A stretch of 64,000 nucleotides of DNA from JBQTIY01 sp052387675. GTDB taxonomy: Bacteria > Planctomycetota > B15-G4. The stretch spans positions 310,001 through 374,000 of the forward strand of contig JBQTIY010000007.1 of the NCBI GenBank assembly GCA_052387675.1. The letters run 5' to 3'. Positions 17,276-27,010 of the stretch are shown in pieces. The position numbers and the translations under genes are program-made. Within the stretch, counting starts at the first letter, position 1. Each line of letters opens with the position of its first letter. Below the pieces are notes generated by a model that was not told the DNA's origin, did not search any database, and worked only from the letters and a program-made list of their open reading frames with translations.

Positions 17276-18782
17276 GGACGGGGATTCCCGTCGGCGGCGC
17301 CGCGGCCGGCGGCGTGCCGGCCGTCGACGCGCGGCTCACCTGATTGATGAAGGCCACCGCCGACTGATCCATCTCGTCGATCATTCCGCGGGCCTTGCGC
17401 GACAGGAAGGCGTGCAGCAGCAGCGAAGGAATGGCCACGATGAGGCCGTACTCAGTGGTGATGAGCGCCTCGGAGATGCCGCTGGAGAGCGTCTTCACGT
17501 CGCCCGTGCCGAACACGGTGATAAGCGTGAAGGTGTTCATGATGCCCGTCACCGTGCCGAGCAGTCCGAGCAGCGGCGCTGCCGAGGCGCTGATGGCCAC
17601 GAAGGGCAGCAGGCTCTGCAGGCGCAGCCGCGTGGACAGCACCTTCTCGAACATGACTTCTTCGATCAGCTCGCGCGGCTGACCGAGCTGCTCCGCGCCC
17701 GCAGCAAGCATCTCGCCGGCCGGGCCCTGAATGCCGCGTGCGATGCGCTGCGCTCCCGTGCGGTCGCCGCGCGCGACAGCATCAAGCAGCGTGCCCACCT
17801 GAGCCGCCGAGGCGCTCTGCACTTTCGAGAGCACCCACCACTTGTAGAGCACGACCACGAGCGCCGCGCCCGCCAAGAGGAAGATCGGCCACATGACCGG
17901 TCCGCCCTTCTTGATGTGCTCCCAAAGTGTTTCCTGCGTAGCCTCGATCTTGTGTGCGTTGCCGAGCGACGCATCGAGCGGGAAGCTGCCACTCCCCGCG
18001 CTGACCGTCGTGCTCGCGCTGGCGGTGTCCTCGGGATTGCCGAAGTTCATCACGGCCGGCTCGAGTGAGCCCAGGCGCTGCTCAGCCGTGCCGACGTGCT
18101 GCCCATCGCTAGAGCGGAACAGCGCCACCGGCCCGAGCAGCACAAACTGGCCCTCCTTGAGCAGGCCGTCGGCATCCACGGCGCTGCCGTCGAAACGCGT
18201 GCCGCCGAGTGCGTCGTGCAGCCGCTCGAGCGAGACGGATAGCAGCGCGGCCTGGGCCTGGAAGACTTGCTCTTCGTTAAGCGTGCTGTTCTCAGGCGCC
18301 AGCTTGGCGCTCTCCAGCGCCGTCTCGTAGCGCTGCAGCTCGGCGATGTGCAGACGCGACTCGAAGTTGCGGATGTATTCGCCCAGCAGGTTCGAGAGGT
18401 ACGTGGTCTCGTCCTGGCGCGACTTGATCTCCGCGCGCAGATTGCTGAGGTCGAGCGTGCGGCTGTCCAGCAAGCGCGAGGTCTGCTGGTAGGACAGGCG
18501 CGCCGCGCTCAGCTCGGCTTCGGCCTCGCTGAGCTGCCGGCTCATGGGAATCTTTTCGTCGGCAATCTGCCGGCGCAGCGCGTCGAGTTCGGCCAGGCTC
18601 GCGGCAAGCTGCTCTTGCACGCTCGCGGCCGCCTGATCAAACGTGCGCGGCTGATTCGGATTGGACGCAGCCGGCGCTGCAGCGGGCGCGGCGCCGCCCT
18701 GCTGCGCGTGGGTCGTGAAGGTCAGGCTCAGAGTCAGCGCCGCGGCGAGGGCCAGGCGCGTGCACGTCGTGTTCTTCTTCAT
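17268..18782 (-). CDS. TtpC-like MotA/TolQ/ExbB protein with periplasmic coiled coil
   Basis: The 504-residue protein starts MKKNTTCTRLALAAALTLSL with a signal peptide cut near THAQQ. A long coiled-coil region (about residues 50-200) and a small beta region follow. The C-terminal half is a MotA/TolQ/ExbB channel domain (PLLGLLGTVTGIMNTFTLI and GISEALITTEYGLIVAIPSL). This architecture is that of TtpC from Vibrio TonB2 systems, where it is an extra essential inner-membrane component. An alternative GTG start at 18791 overlaps the DUF3450 stop as GTGA; I prefer the ATG because it gives a normal signal peptide. Confidence 0.9.
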   Translation of the reverse strand: MKKNTTCTRLALAAALTLSLTFTTHAQQGGAAPAAAPAASNPNQPRTFDQAAASVQEQLAASLAELDALRRQIADEKIPMSRQLSEAEAELSAARLSYQQTSRLLDSRTLDLSNLRAEIKSRQDETTYLSNLLGEYIRNFESRLHIAELQRYETALESAKLAPENSTLNEEQVFQAQAALLSVSLERLHDALGGTRFDGSAVDADGLLKEGQFVLLGPVALFRSSDGQHVGTAEQRLGSLEPAVMNFGNPEDTASASTTVSAGSGSFPLDASLGNAHKIEATQETLWEHIKKGGPVMWPIFLLAGAALVVVLYKWWVLSKVQSASAAQVGTLLDAVARGDRTGAQRIARGIQGPAGEMLAAGAEQLGQPRELIEEVMFEKVLSTRLRLQSLLPFVAISASAAPLLGLLGTVTGIMNTFTLITVFGTGDVKTLSSGISEALITTEYGLIVAIPSLLLHAFLSRKARGMIDEMDQSAVAFINQVSRASTAGTPPAAAPPTGIPVHA

Positions 18783-18787
18783 GGGGC

Positions 18788-19636
18788 TCACCCGTCCTGT
18801 GCGTCGAGTTGGAAAGGCAGTTGCACGAAATCGGCTACCTGCTCGTTCTTGTGGATCGCGATGGCCGCGGCGATCTCGGCGGCAGCCGCGTTGGCCTCGC
18901 TCCAGATCCAGCCCTCGGCCGAAGCTCGGCCCACGCCCGCGCTGCGGCCGTCACCGCTCACGTAGTAGGCCTGGCCGATGCCCACGTAGAGCGCCGTGAC
19001 TTCGGCCTGCGCGCCGCTGGGCAGCGTGCGCACTTCGCTGGTCACGGTGATTTCGCGCTGGAACTTGTTGACCTCGTTGAGGATGCCGACCACGTTCTGG
19101 AAGCGCTCACCGAGCGAGAGCTTGCTCTCGGCGCCCTCGTCGGGCAGCCGCTGGCTCAGCGGCTTGACCCGTTCGCGGATCGGATCGGGCAGCCGCTGCA
19201 GCAAGCTGCGCGTGCTGGCCTCGAGCGTCACGACCGTGCCGCGCAACGACTGCCCGGCCTGCTGCAAGCGCTCATTGTCGGCCACCAGCTCGGCCCGCTT
19301 GCGGTCGGCCTCGGCGATGCTCTGCTCGGCCTCGCTGATCGAACCGCGCAGCGAGTCGATCTCGCGGCGCACGAGCGCGATGCGGTCGGAGAGAATCTCG
19401 CGGCCCAGCGCCCAGTCACGCCGCTCGGCGGAAACGATGCGGCGCGTCTCCACCCACTTCTCGAGTGCAGCCCGCGCGCCGTCCACAGCCGCGCGGCCTT
19501 CATCGAAGGCCAAGGGCAGGCAGCAGAGTGCCGCAGCGAACACAAAGCTGCGGCCTCGGCGGTGCGAAGGCGTAACCGGCGGCGCGGGCTGCTGGCCGGC
19601 GCGCGTCCGACTCGCGGGGGTTTGATGCTGATTCAT
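18788..19636 (-). CDS. DUF3450 family periplasmic coiled-coil protein
   Basis: The 282-residue protein has a long basic lead, then a hydrophobic export signal (SFVFAAALCCLPLA) and a long coiled coil (about residues 60-150, such as ISEAEQSIAEADRKRAELVADNE). The C-terminal part has LYVGIGQAYYVSGDGRSAGV, typical of DUF3450. These proteins are encoded just ahead of TtpC-like ExbB genes in TonB2-type operons, and the order here is the same. The molecular role of the family is not established. The start at 19636 follows a GGAGTGG site. Confidence 0.85.
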   Translation of the reverse strand: MNQHQTPASRTRAGQQPAPPVTPSHRRGRSFVFAAALCCLPLAFDEGRAAVDGARAALEKWVETRRIVSAERRDWALGREILSDRIALVRREIDSLRGSISEAEQSIAEADRKRAELVADNERLQQAGQSLRGTVVTLEASTRSLLQRLPDPIRERVKPLSQRLPDEGAESKLSLGERFQNVVGILNEVNKFQREITVTSEVRTLPSGAQAEVTALYVGIGQAYYVSGDGRSAGVGRASAEGWIWSEANAAAAEIAAAIAIHKNEQVADFVQLPFQLDAQDG

Positions 19637-19695
19637 GACGGTTCCACTCCGGGGGGCTGGCTGGTCGCTAAGTCGGGGCTGTCTGTGCGCGGGTT

Positions 19696-22600
19696 TCAAA
19701 AGCGCACCGTGAGGCCGAGTGAGAACTCGCGGCCCTTCTTGTAGGAGGTCTTGGCCAGGTCGCCGCCGGCCAGCTTGTAGACCTCTTTGATGCTTTCGTT
19801 GGTCAGGTTCTTGGCCTGGAACATGAGCGAGGTGCGCTCGCTGAGTTTGCGCGAGAAGCTCAGGTTGAGCGTGCCGTACTCTTGCGCATACACGTCCGGC
19901 ACGAAGTTGCCGTTCGCCTGGCCGGCGCCGGCCACGAGCGTGTCGCCGGTGAGCGTGTAGAAGAGTGCGATCTGCGAGTCGATCCCGGGCAGCTCGTAAG
20001 TCAGGTACAGGTTGTAGAGGTGCTCGGGCGCATTGGTCATGTCGCGCGACACGATGTTCTGCTTGATGTTGGGCAACTGGAAGCCAAGGACCTCGGTGGC
20101 GGGCAGTTCCACTTGCGAATCGATGAGCGTGGCGTTGACGCCCACGGCTAGGCCGTCGAGATCCTCGAAGTAGTGGCCCAAGTCCTGGCGCACTTCGAAC
20201 TCGTAGCCTTCGAGCTGGCCCTTCGGATAGTTCTCGGGCGTGGTGAAGGTGAACGAGGTCGTGACCTTCTGCACGTACTCGATCGGATCCTCGACGTCCT
20301 TCTTGAACCACGAGCCGGAGATAAGGCCGCCCTCGTAGGGCTCGTAGTCCACGCGCAAGTCGTAGTTGGTGAGCGCGCTCATCTTGAGCCCCGGGTTGCC
20401 CACGAAGACCGGGCCGCCCAAGAACTCTTGCTGCAGGATCGGCGTCAGTTCCTTGAAGGTCTGGCGCGCCACGGTGCGGCTGTAGGCCGAGCGGAAGGTG
20501 AGCCCGTCGACGGGTTCGTAGACCAGTCCGAGCGAGGGCAGCTTGTCGTCCTGCTCGAAGTTCACGTCAGCATCGCCGGGATTGAGCTTCACGTCCGTGA
20601 GGCTGCCCGGCGGAAACCAGGTCGCGTCGGCCTCCGGCTTGTTCACGATGCCGATCTGCGTGTCTTCGAAGCGCGCGCCGCCGATGAGCGTCCACTTCGA
20701 GTCGAGCGGCAGATCGAACATGCCGTACCAGGCCGACAGATCCTGCCGGCCGGTGTAATCCACGTCCCGCGTCGAGGCGGTGATCGGATGGCCCGGCTCG
20801 AAGGGGAAGACCTCGCTCCAGAACTGGTCGAACTCGCCCACGAAGGTGGCGCCGCCGTCGCCGAAGTTGCTGAAGGTGTCCTGGTTGAAGTTGCGGTCCA
20901 CGCGGTCGTCGAAGACGCCGAACTTCAGGTAGCCCTCTTCCCGGCCCCACTGCTCGAAAGGCAGCTTGACGTTGACCGAGTACTGGTTGCTCTCCTCTTC
21001 GATGTCCTTCCAGATGCGTTGGAGGTTGCCCAGGTTGAAGTTGGCCGCCGGCTTGAAGGGAATGTAGTTGGCCGGCGTCGTCTCGTCCGGAATGCCGAGG
21101 AAGGGAATGCCCGGCTTGAATGAGTCGGCGTGCCACTCCGCGCCGAACTGCCGCTTGTCGGGCTGGTAGAGGTCGGCGCTGCTGTCGGCGATGGTCCAGT
21201 CCAGCTTCGGCTCCTGAAAGCTGAACCACTCACCGATGCCGAAGGCATCCACGGGCAGCGTGTGCTCGCCGTGGAGTTGCAGCGTGCCCGTCGTGCGCTC
21301 GGTGTATTCCAGCGTCTCGGTGCGCAAGTACGGCGCCAGCTCGAGGTCATCCGGTCCGTTGCCGGGGCCCATGGGGTCGTCGGGGTTGTAGTCCACGCCG
21401 AAGAACTCCTGGACGAAGTACTCCTTGCCGCGTGTGTCCTCGGCCAGCGTGGCGGTGGTCTCGGCCACGCGCGTGTAGAGATAGGTGAGGTTCAGCGAGT
21501 GGTCCTCGGAGGCGATGCCCGCCGTGCCGAGCCCGCCCCACTGCACCGACTCGCTGCCCTGCGTCACGTCGTAGAGCGACGTCAAGAAGTCGGTGGCTCC
21601 CGACTGCTGGCTCTTCTCCGGCGTGAGCGGCTTGCCGACGCCATCGACCCAGTAGGAGTCATTGGTGCCGCCCTCGAAGTAAGAGCTGTCGCGCTCGTAG
21701 AAGAAGCTGGCCAAGCCGCCGATCTCCACGCCGCCGCCGATGTCCTGCTTGCTGCCTGCAGCGATTGAGAACTTGCCGTCCTGCGGCGCGCCGTCGCGCG
21801 ACACGCCCACCGTGCCGGGCCAGCCGGCGCCCAGCGGCGCCAGCGGATTGTCGAGGCCCGAGCCGGCCTTGCCCCAGGTGTTCAGCGGGCTGCCCTTGAA
21901 GCTCAGGAAGTCGTTGCCTTGGCCGACTTGGTCGTTGTAGGAGACGTCGGCCTTGAGCTGCAGCAGGTCTTCGCTGGGAATGCCCTTGAGCCGCACGTTC
22001 ACCGCGCCGCCGGAGGCATCGCCTTGCTGATCAGGCGTGAAGGTCTTGCTGACCTGGATGCTCTCGATGATCGCCGAAGGAAACTGGTCGAGCTGCACGG
22101 CGCGCTTGTCCTCGTCGGCCGAGGGCAGACGCACGCCATTCATCTGCGAGCTGACGTAACGGTCCGGCAGGCCGCGGATGACGGCGAACTTGCCATCCTG
22201 CACGGAGGCGCCGGCCACGAGCCGCAGCGCGCTCGCCGCATCGCCGGCGCCCGCGCGGCTCATCAACTCCGAGCTGATCGAGTCCATGAAGGAGGGACTC
22301 TCGAAGCGCAGCTCGAGCAGCGCGGCCTCCGAGCCCGTGCCGAAGGCCAAGAGGTCCTGCACGACGAACTCGTCCATCTCGGTGAACTCGCCGGCCAGCC
22401 AAACGTCCACGTCGGTGAGCTGGCCGGCCGTGACAACGACGTCGGCCTTGACTTGCCGCACATAGCCGTCCTTGGAGAAGACGAGCGTGTAGCGCCCCGC
22501 CGGCACCTGGCCGAAGACGTAGTTTCCGCGCTCAGCCGTCATGACGGACTGCCCGGTCTCGACGATCAGGACGCGAGCCTCGGGCAGCGGCGCGTTGAAG

Positions 22601-22725
22601 TCCTGGTCGTAGACCACGCCACGCACCGAGCCGGCTGGTACCGGCGCATCCTGCGCGAAGGCGGCTGCGCTGAGCGCGCACAGGACGGCGATGACACCTC
22701 CCCACAGCCGCCTCCACCTCACCAC
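19696..22725 (-). CDS. TonB-dependent outer-membrane receptor with N-terminal regulatory-like beta-sandwich
   Basis: The 1009-residue protein has a signal peptide (to AAAFAQ), a carboxypeptidase-regulatory-like domain (about 30-110, GSVRGVVYDQDFNAPLPEARV), and a TonB-box-like stretch (EMDEFVVQ). A plug domain follows (FAVIRGLPDRYVSSQMNGVRLP), then a large beta-barrel ending SLGLTVRF with the C-terminal Phe needed for barrel insertion. It imports a ligand across the outer membrane with energy from the TonB complex encoded downstream. The GTG start overlaps the upstream stop; a GTG three bases later gives a GTGA overlap. The substrate is unknown. Confidence 0.93.
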   Translation of the reverse strand: MVRWRRLWGGVIAVLCALSAAAFAQDAPVPAGSVRGVVYDQDFNAPLPEARVLIVETGQSVMTAERGNYVFGQVPAGRYTLVFSKDGYVRQVKADVVVTAGQLTDVDVWLAGEFTEMDEFVVQDLLAFGTGSEAALLELRFESPSFMDSISSELMSRAGAGDAASALRLVAGASVQDGKFAVIRGLPDRYVSSQMNGVRLPSADEDKRAVQLDQFPSAIIESIQVSKTFTPDQQGDASGGAVNVRLKGIPSEDLLQLKADVSYNDQVGQGNDFLSFKGSPLNTWGKAGSGLDNPLAPLGAGWPGTVGVSRDGAPQDGKFSIAAGSKQDIGGGVEIGGLASFFYERDSSYFEGGTNDSYWVDGVGKPLTPEKSQQSGATDFLTSLYDVTQGSESVQWGGLGTAGIASEDHSLNLTYLYTRVAETTATLAEDTRGKEYFVQEFFGVDYNPDDPMGPGNGPDDLELAPYLRTETLEYTERTTGTLQLHGEHTLPVDAFGIGEWFSFQEPKLDWTIADSSADLYQPDKRQFGAEWHADSFKPGIPFLGIPDETTPANYIPFKPAANFNLGNLQRIWKDIEEESNQYSVNVKLPFEQWGREEGYLKFGVFDDRVDRNFNQDTFSNFGDGGATFVGEFDQFWSEVFPFEPGHPITASTRDVDYTGRQDLSAWYGMFDLPLDSKWTLIGGARFEDTQIGIVNKPEADATWFPPGSLTDVKLNPGDADVNFEQDDKLPSLGLVYEPVDGLTFRSAYSRTVARQTFKELTPILQQEFLGGPVFVGNPGLKMSALTNYDLRVDYEPYEGGLISGSWFKKDVEDPIEYVQKVTTSFTFTTPENYPKGQLEGYEFEVRQDLGHYFEDLDGLAVGVNATLIDSQVELPATEVLGFQLPNIKQNIVSRDMTNAPEHLYNLYLTYELPGIDSQIALFYTLTGDTLVAGAGQANGNFVPDVYAQEYGTLNLSFSRKLSERTSLMFQAKNLTNESIKEVYKLAGGDLAKTSYKKGREFSLGLTVRF

Positions 22726-23975
22726 GGCGGCCCGAGTGCGTCGCGCACCTGGAGCAGGCGCGCGCGGAGTTCGGCATCCGGCTCCACGCCGTGCAGGGCC
22801 ATGGAGAGGCAGGTGGCGACGAGATCTTCGGCCCTCGGTCGGGAGTTGGGATTGGCCGCGCCCTCATCGAGCGCGCGCCGGTAGAGAGCGCGCGCCGCTG
22901 CCGTGTCGCCCAGCACGTGATAGGCCTCGGCCACGGGGCGCAGGGCATCGGCGCGGTCGATGTCGGCGAAGCGGTCGCGTTCGGCCACGAAGAGAGCGAG
23001 GGCGGCCGCCGCCTCGTTCTGCGCCTCGGCTCGGCGGCCCACCCGGAAGCGCAGCTCGGCCAGCCCCGCCATGAGCGGCACGCGCAGATCGGCTGTGAGC
23101 GCCGCGCCCTCCAGCAAGAGCTTGGCCTCGTCGAGCTGCTCCAGTGCACGCGCTTGGTCGCCGTGGGCGAGCGTTATCGCGACGAGCTGCTGAAAGTGGC
23201 CGATGCGGATCGTGACGGGCAGCTTGCGTCCGCCGTCGCGCAGGCGCGCCTCGGCGAGCGCACGCCGCTCGACGTCGTCGTAAACGCGCTCGATGAGTTC
23301 GAGGCAGATGCCCAGCGCGTTGCGCACCTGGTCGAAGCTGCCCAGGGCGATGGCCTCGTCGATGGTCTTCAGCTTGGCGTCGAAGGCCTCGTCGGCGGCC
23401 AGCTCGGCCTGCAGGAGGACCAAGTCGCCGGCTTCGGCGTCGGACACGCCCGCTGCGAACTCGGCGGACAGTTGGGCATCACCTAAGAGCAGATGAGTGC
23501 GCGCAACTTTGGCGCGCACGCGCTCGCGCTGCCAATCCTGCGAGGTCTCATCGGACGTGGCCGCGAGGGCCTGCAAGGCGCGCTGCAGAAAGTGCCGCGC
23601 TTCGTCGGGCGACTGGTGCTCGGCGCGCTGCTGGGCCAGAGCGGCCAGGGCCGCGGCGCGCCGCCAGTTCTCGATGCGCTCGGCCGCTGCGAGCGCGCGC
23701 GCGGGCTGATTCAGCTCCAGGCAGGCGCTGACCACCTGCTCCTGGGCGCGCGAACGATTCTTGATGTGCGGCGCAAGCGGCAGGGCCGTCGCGGCAGCCT
23801 CCGCCACGTCGAGCAGCTCACGCTGAAACTCCGGCAGCGGCGCATCGACGAGCTGCGCGGCCAGCTCCATGGCTGGCTCAGACGCAGAGGCCTGCGCGGA
23901 CAGCGGCCAAGCACTCACTCCGAGAGCGAGCGTTGACGCGACCGAGAAAGCAAACACCACTGCACAGCGATTCAT
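22719..23975 (-). CDS. Exported helical-repeat (TPR-like) protein
   Basis: The 418-residue protein starts MNRCAVVFAFSVASTLALG, an export signal cut near AQASA. The rest is almost all alpha-helical with degenerate TPR-like pairs (such as LNQPARALAAAERIENWRR and RALDEGAANPN). It lies between the beta-helix surface protein and the TonB-dependent receptor and overlaps the receptor start by a few bases, so it belongs to the operon. It is probably a periplasmic adaptor, but no specific function can be assigned. Confidence 0.75.
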   Translation of the reverse strand: MNRCAVVFAFSVASTLALGVSAWPLSAQASASEPAMELAAQLVDAPLPEFQRELLDVAEAAATALPLAPHIKNRSRAQEQVVSACLELNQPARALAAAERIENWRRAAALAALAQQRAEHQSPDEARHFLQRALQALAATSDETSQDWQRERVRAKVARTHLLLGDAQLSAEFAAGVSDAEAGDLVLLQAELAADEAFDAKLKTIDEAIALGSFDQVRNALGICLELIERVYDDVERRALAEARLRDGGRKLPVTIRIGHFQQLVAITLAHGDQARALEQLDEAKLLLEGAALTADLRVPLMAGLAELRFRVGRRAEAQNEAAAALALFVAERDRFADIDRADALRPVAEAYHVLGDTAAARALYRRALDEGAANPNSRPRAEDLVATCLSMALHGVEPDAELRARLLQVRDALGPPW

Positions 23976-24028
23976 GGCCCACCCACTAACTGTTCCGGGA
24001 GTTGCAGCACACCCCTGCAACGACAGCG

Positions 24029-24064
24029 GGTGGTCCCCGCCCGGACTCCCGGGCGAGGACCACC
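24029..24064. terminator. Strong intra-operon hairpin
   Basis: A 16-position stem with one mismatch (5' arm GGTGGTCCCCGCCCGG, 3' arm CCGGGCGAGGACCACC, 4-nt loop) lies 22 bp after the beta-helix gene stop. On the minus (coding) strand there is no U tail, so it may act as an mRNA-stabilising or partial-termination element rather than a full terminator. This would give much more surface protein than receptor. Confidence 0.6.
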
Positions 24065-24085
24065 TTTAAGACAGAGTCGTGAGGC

Positions 24086-25993
24086 TCAGGTGTTGACGCC
24101 GGCCAGAGCGTTGCTCAAGGCCACGCCCGCAACCGCTGCCGGATCCAAGACGCCGTACTGGAAGTACAGCGTCACGCCCGCCAGGCCCGCCGGCCACGAC
24201 GGCCACGAGAGCGGCATGGCTCCCGAGGGGATCGTGAACAACGGGAGCTGTGAGAGGACCGGCACCGGAACGATGGTGCCGCCCTTGAACGGAGTCGGCG
24301 AGTTGAAGATCGAGGTGAACAGGATCGCCAGCACCGAACCCTTGGTATTCGTCAGATCCAGGAGACCCGCGCTGCCGACCGTCAGCGGGCCCGCACCGTG
24401 CAGGTGCGGAGCGCCGTTGACGCCGTCGAGCGAGAAGCCGAGATCCGTCCACGGGCTGTCCGGGCTCGTGATGAAGCCGAAAGCGTCAGCGGCCGTCCAG
24501 CCGGTGAGCCACTGGTCACCAGGAGCGAAGGCGCCGCGGAACGGAGCCGGCGTGAAGAAGCCGTCGGCCGGAGCCGCAGCGACGCTCACGAGAGCAGCGT
24601 TCTTGGGACGCGGATCCAGGCCCGTGACCGGAACCATGGTCTTGCCGCCCTTGACGACCGGCGCACCGCGCGTGATCGACTGGATCGGCGAGTCAACCTC
24701 GGCGAAGCCGGCGATCAGCACGTTGTTCTTGGCCGGGGCCAGGACGCCCTGAGCCGTTGCCTCGGTGTAAGCCGCCGCGTTCAGGTTGCGGAAGAACACG
24801 CTGTCCGTGATCTCGTTCAAGAAACCGGAGGTCTGCACCGTGTAGAAATCGCCCGGAACCGCCGGCGCGTTGACCGTGGAGGTCGCCGTGTACGGCGTGG
24901 TCCAGGTGGCCGCCCACGAGAGGGTGCCGTTGAAGCCGTAGCCGGCGCCGCCGTCACCATCCACGTTGTCGAAGCCGACGAGCCGCTCGCCCAGATCCAT
25001 GAAAATGCTGTTGCGGATCTGGACGCGCGCATTGTCACGCCACGCCGTGCCATGGTCGCCGTCGGCCGGCTGGCCGATGACGGTCAGGTTGTAGAGCGTG
25101 GAGGTCGTGACCGGCTGCCAGTCCGAGTTCTCAGCGCCGTCCAGCTCGAGGCAGTTGTCGCCGACGCCTGAGCCCTGCGCCGCGTTGGCGCTGTGGCCCT
25201 GCACGATGAGGCCGAACTGCACCTTGCCGCGCCAGCCCTGGTCGATGTCGAGGCTGTCGTCGCCGATGTTCCAAATATTGAGGAACTTCAGGTTGACGGT
25301 TCCGCCCCAGATCTCGATGCCGTCATCCACGCCGTTCATGATGTCGATGTGGTGGATGTCGGTCTCGCGGCCGATGCCGCCGAGCGCCAGGCCGTTGAGC
25401 TCATTGCCTAGGCCGATGACCTTGCCGTTGTAGCGCATCGACAGGTACTGGACCGTGCCGCTGTCGTCGTCATCGTTGCCGCCGCCGTAGAGCACCTTGG
25501 TGTCGCCGGGGAAATCCGCGACCAGGCCTTCCATCGGGGCCACATTGCTGGCGCTGGGCACAGCCGTGTTGCCGACAACCGCGTTTTCGGAAACGTAGCC
25601 GGCGCCCATGATCGTGAGGTTGCCCCACTCATTGGCCACTTCACGCCACGTGCCAGTCTTGGGATCGCCGCCCACCCAGGTGGCGACGTCGGCCGTGGAG
25701 GTCATGATGACCGGCTCAACCTGCGTGCCGAGCACGAAGATCTGCGCGCCCTTGCAGACGGCGAGCGAGCCGCCAATGTTCGTCGTGCTGGCGACGATGG
25801 TGCCTGCTTCGATGGTCAGGGTCGCGCCCGGCAGGACGTAGACCTGATTCTGCAGGTTGTAGGTGTTGTTCTTGGTCCACGTCTCCGAGACAGCGATGTT
25901 GCTCGTGACGAGGATGTCGGCCGCTTGCGCGCCGGCGGACAGGCCACCGAGCGTCGCGAGCAGAGCCGCAGACCTCTTGAGGGATGACTTCAC
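24086..25993 (-). CDS. Secreted right-handed beta-helix surface protein
   Basis: The 635-residue protein starts at a GTG (MKSSLKRSAALLATLGGLSA) preceded by AAGGAG nine bases upstream; an in-frame ATG at 26014 would put the ribosome site inside the gene. After the signal peptide (cut near GAQAA) comes a repetitive beta-helix. Its repeats include VYVLPGATLTIEAGTIVAS, GGGNDDDDSGTVQYLS and DDGIEIWGGTVNLKFLNIWN. Related proteins are common in Bacteroidota and other outer-membrane bacteria. The last about 110 residues are the shared C-terminal domain ending VLDPAAVAGVALSNAL. Its place at the head of the TonB operon suggests a surface ligand-capturing role. Confidence 0.82.
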   Translation of the reverse strand: MKSSLKRSAALLATLGGLSAGAQAADILVTSNIAVSETWTKNNTYNLQNQVYVLPGATLTIEAGTIVASTTNIGGSLAVCKGAQIFVLGTQVEPVIMTSTADVATWVGGDPKTGTWREVANEWGNLTIMGAGYVSENAVVGNTAVPSASNVAPMEGLVADFPGDTKVLYGGGNDDDDSGTVQYLSMRYNGKVIGLGNELNGLALGGIGRETDIHHIDIMNGVDDGIEIWGGTVNLKFLNIWNIGDDSLDIDQGWRGKVQFGLIVQGHSANAAQGSGVGDNCLELDGAENSDWQPVTTSTLYNLTVIGQPADGDHGTAWRDNARVQIRNSIFMDLGERLVGFDNVDGDGGAGYGFNGTLSWAATWTTPYTATSTVNAPAVPGDFYTVQTSGFLNEITDSVFFRNLNAAAYTEATAQGVLAPAKNNVLIAGFAEVDSPIQSITRGAPVVKGGKTMVPVTGLDPRPKNAALVSVAAAPADGFFTPAPFRGAFAPGDQWLTGWTAADAFGFITSPDSPWTDLGFSLDGVNGAPHLHGAGPLTVGSAGLLDLTNTKGSVLAILFTSIFNSPTPFKGGTIVPVPVLSQLPLFTIPSGAMPLSWPSWPAGLAGVTLYFQYGVLDPAAVAGVALSNALAGVNT

Positions 25994-26251
25994 GTTGTAG
26001 GACTCCTTGAGCAAGGCTTCGTTGCTGGCCAGCCCAGCGGAGACGCTCTCCGCCGGCTGCCGACCACCGAGGCCGAGACGCTAGGGGCGCCTCGTGAAGA
26101 CGCGGCGAAGCCGGGAAGAGTCTTTGCGCAATTCCGGCGGCCGCGCGCCGACGCTCAGCTTCGGCGTGAAGCTCCGATGAAGGCCGCGGCGTGACTTCGC
26201 CCAGCGCTCACGCGCTCTTCGCGGCGAATTGTCGACAGCTTGGCAGGGTCT
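25994..26251. other. Intergenic upstream region of the TonB operon
   Basis: This 258-bp stretch precedes the first gene of the minus-strand operon and must hold its promoter and a leader. I see no convincing -35/-10 pair, riboswitch or coding sequence in it. Confidence 0.5.
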
Positions 26252-26815
26252 TCACTCGATGCCGTTCTCTCGCGCGCGCCGCACGGAGAGCACTAAGCCG
26301 AGCAGCGCCATCCCGTAGATCATGAGCTTGACGATGACGACGGCCGCATTGGGCAGTCCTGAGATGTCCTGCGCGGCCGGACTGCTGAGCTGACCGAAGA
26401 CGCTGTAGTAGAGGCCGCCGCAGAGCACGCCCCAAGCGCCGGCGAGCAGAACTCGGCCGCGTGCCTGGCCGCGCCGCGCCACGCGGCTCGCCCAGAGCAG
26501 GAGCGCGCCCATGAGCAGGTCGTCCACGTAGGCCGGCGGATCGCTGAAGTCCGTGCGGCGACGCGCGATCTCGAGCAGCGGCAGTGCCCAGCCGAGCGCC
26601 TGCGCGGCCGCAATCTCGTAGGGCTGCCGCGCCACCGCGAAGAGCAGCGCGAGCGCGCCGCCAAAGCTGAGACAGCCGACCAGTCCGTACCCGATGAGCC
26701 AGGGCCGGCGCGCCGAGGCCTCGGTGAGCTCATAACTGGCCAGGAAACCAAAGGCGCAGAACCCGGCCACGCCGAACAGGGCCACGACAACGATCACCCG
26801 CAGAGCACTGGACAC
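26252..26815 (-). CDS. Integral membrane protein of unknown function
   Basis: The 187-residue protein has about five hydrophobic helices (VIVVVALFGVAGFCAFGFL, then YGLVGCLSFGGALALLFAVA, and further ones). The start is the GTG at 26813-26815, preceded by a perfect AGGAGG six bases upstream. A longer reading from 27004 has no ribosome site and no membrane-protein character in its extra part. No family is recognised. Confidence 0.75.
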   Translation of the reverse strand: MSSALRVIVVVALFGVAGFCAFGFLASYELTEASARRPWLIGYGLVGCLSFGGALALLFAVARQPYEIAAAQALGWALPLLEIARRRTDFSDPPAYVDDLLMGALLLWASRVARRGQARGRVLLAGAWGVLCGGLYYSVFGQLSSPAAQDISGLPNAAVVIVKLMIYGMALLGLVLSVRRARENGIE

Positions 26816-27010
26816 GAAGAGCCTCCTGCGCTCGCAATCCGAAAGCGCCCGGCATTGTACGGAGCGATGGCCCGCTGAGTTACGGCGGTTCGATGTGTTG
26901 AACCCACCCCCGGCCCGCGGCTCGAGGCCGCGACTCATCCTGTGATGTACGCGCAAACTCTGCGGCGAAACCGCCGCGGACATCCAGCACAGTGGTCTGG
27001 TCACCCTCGA

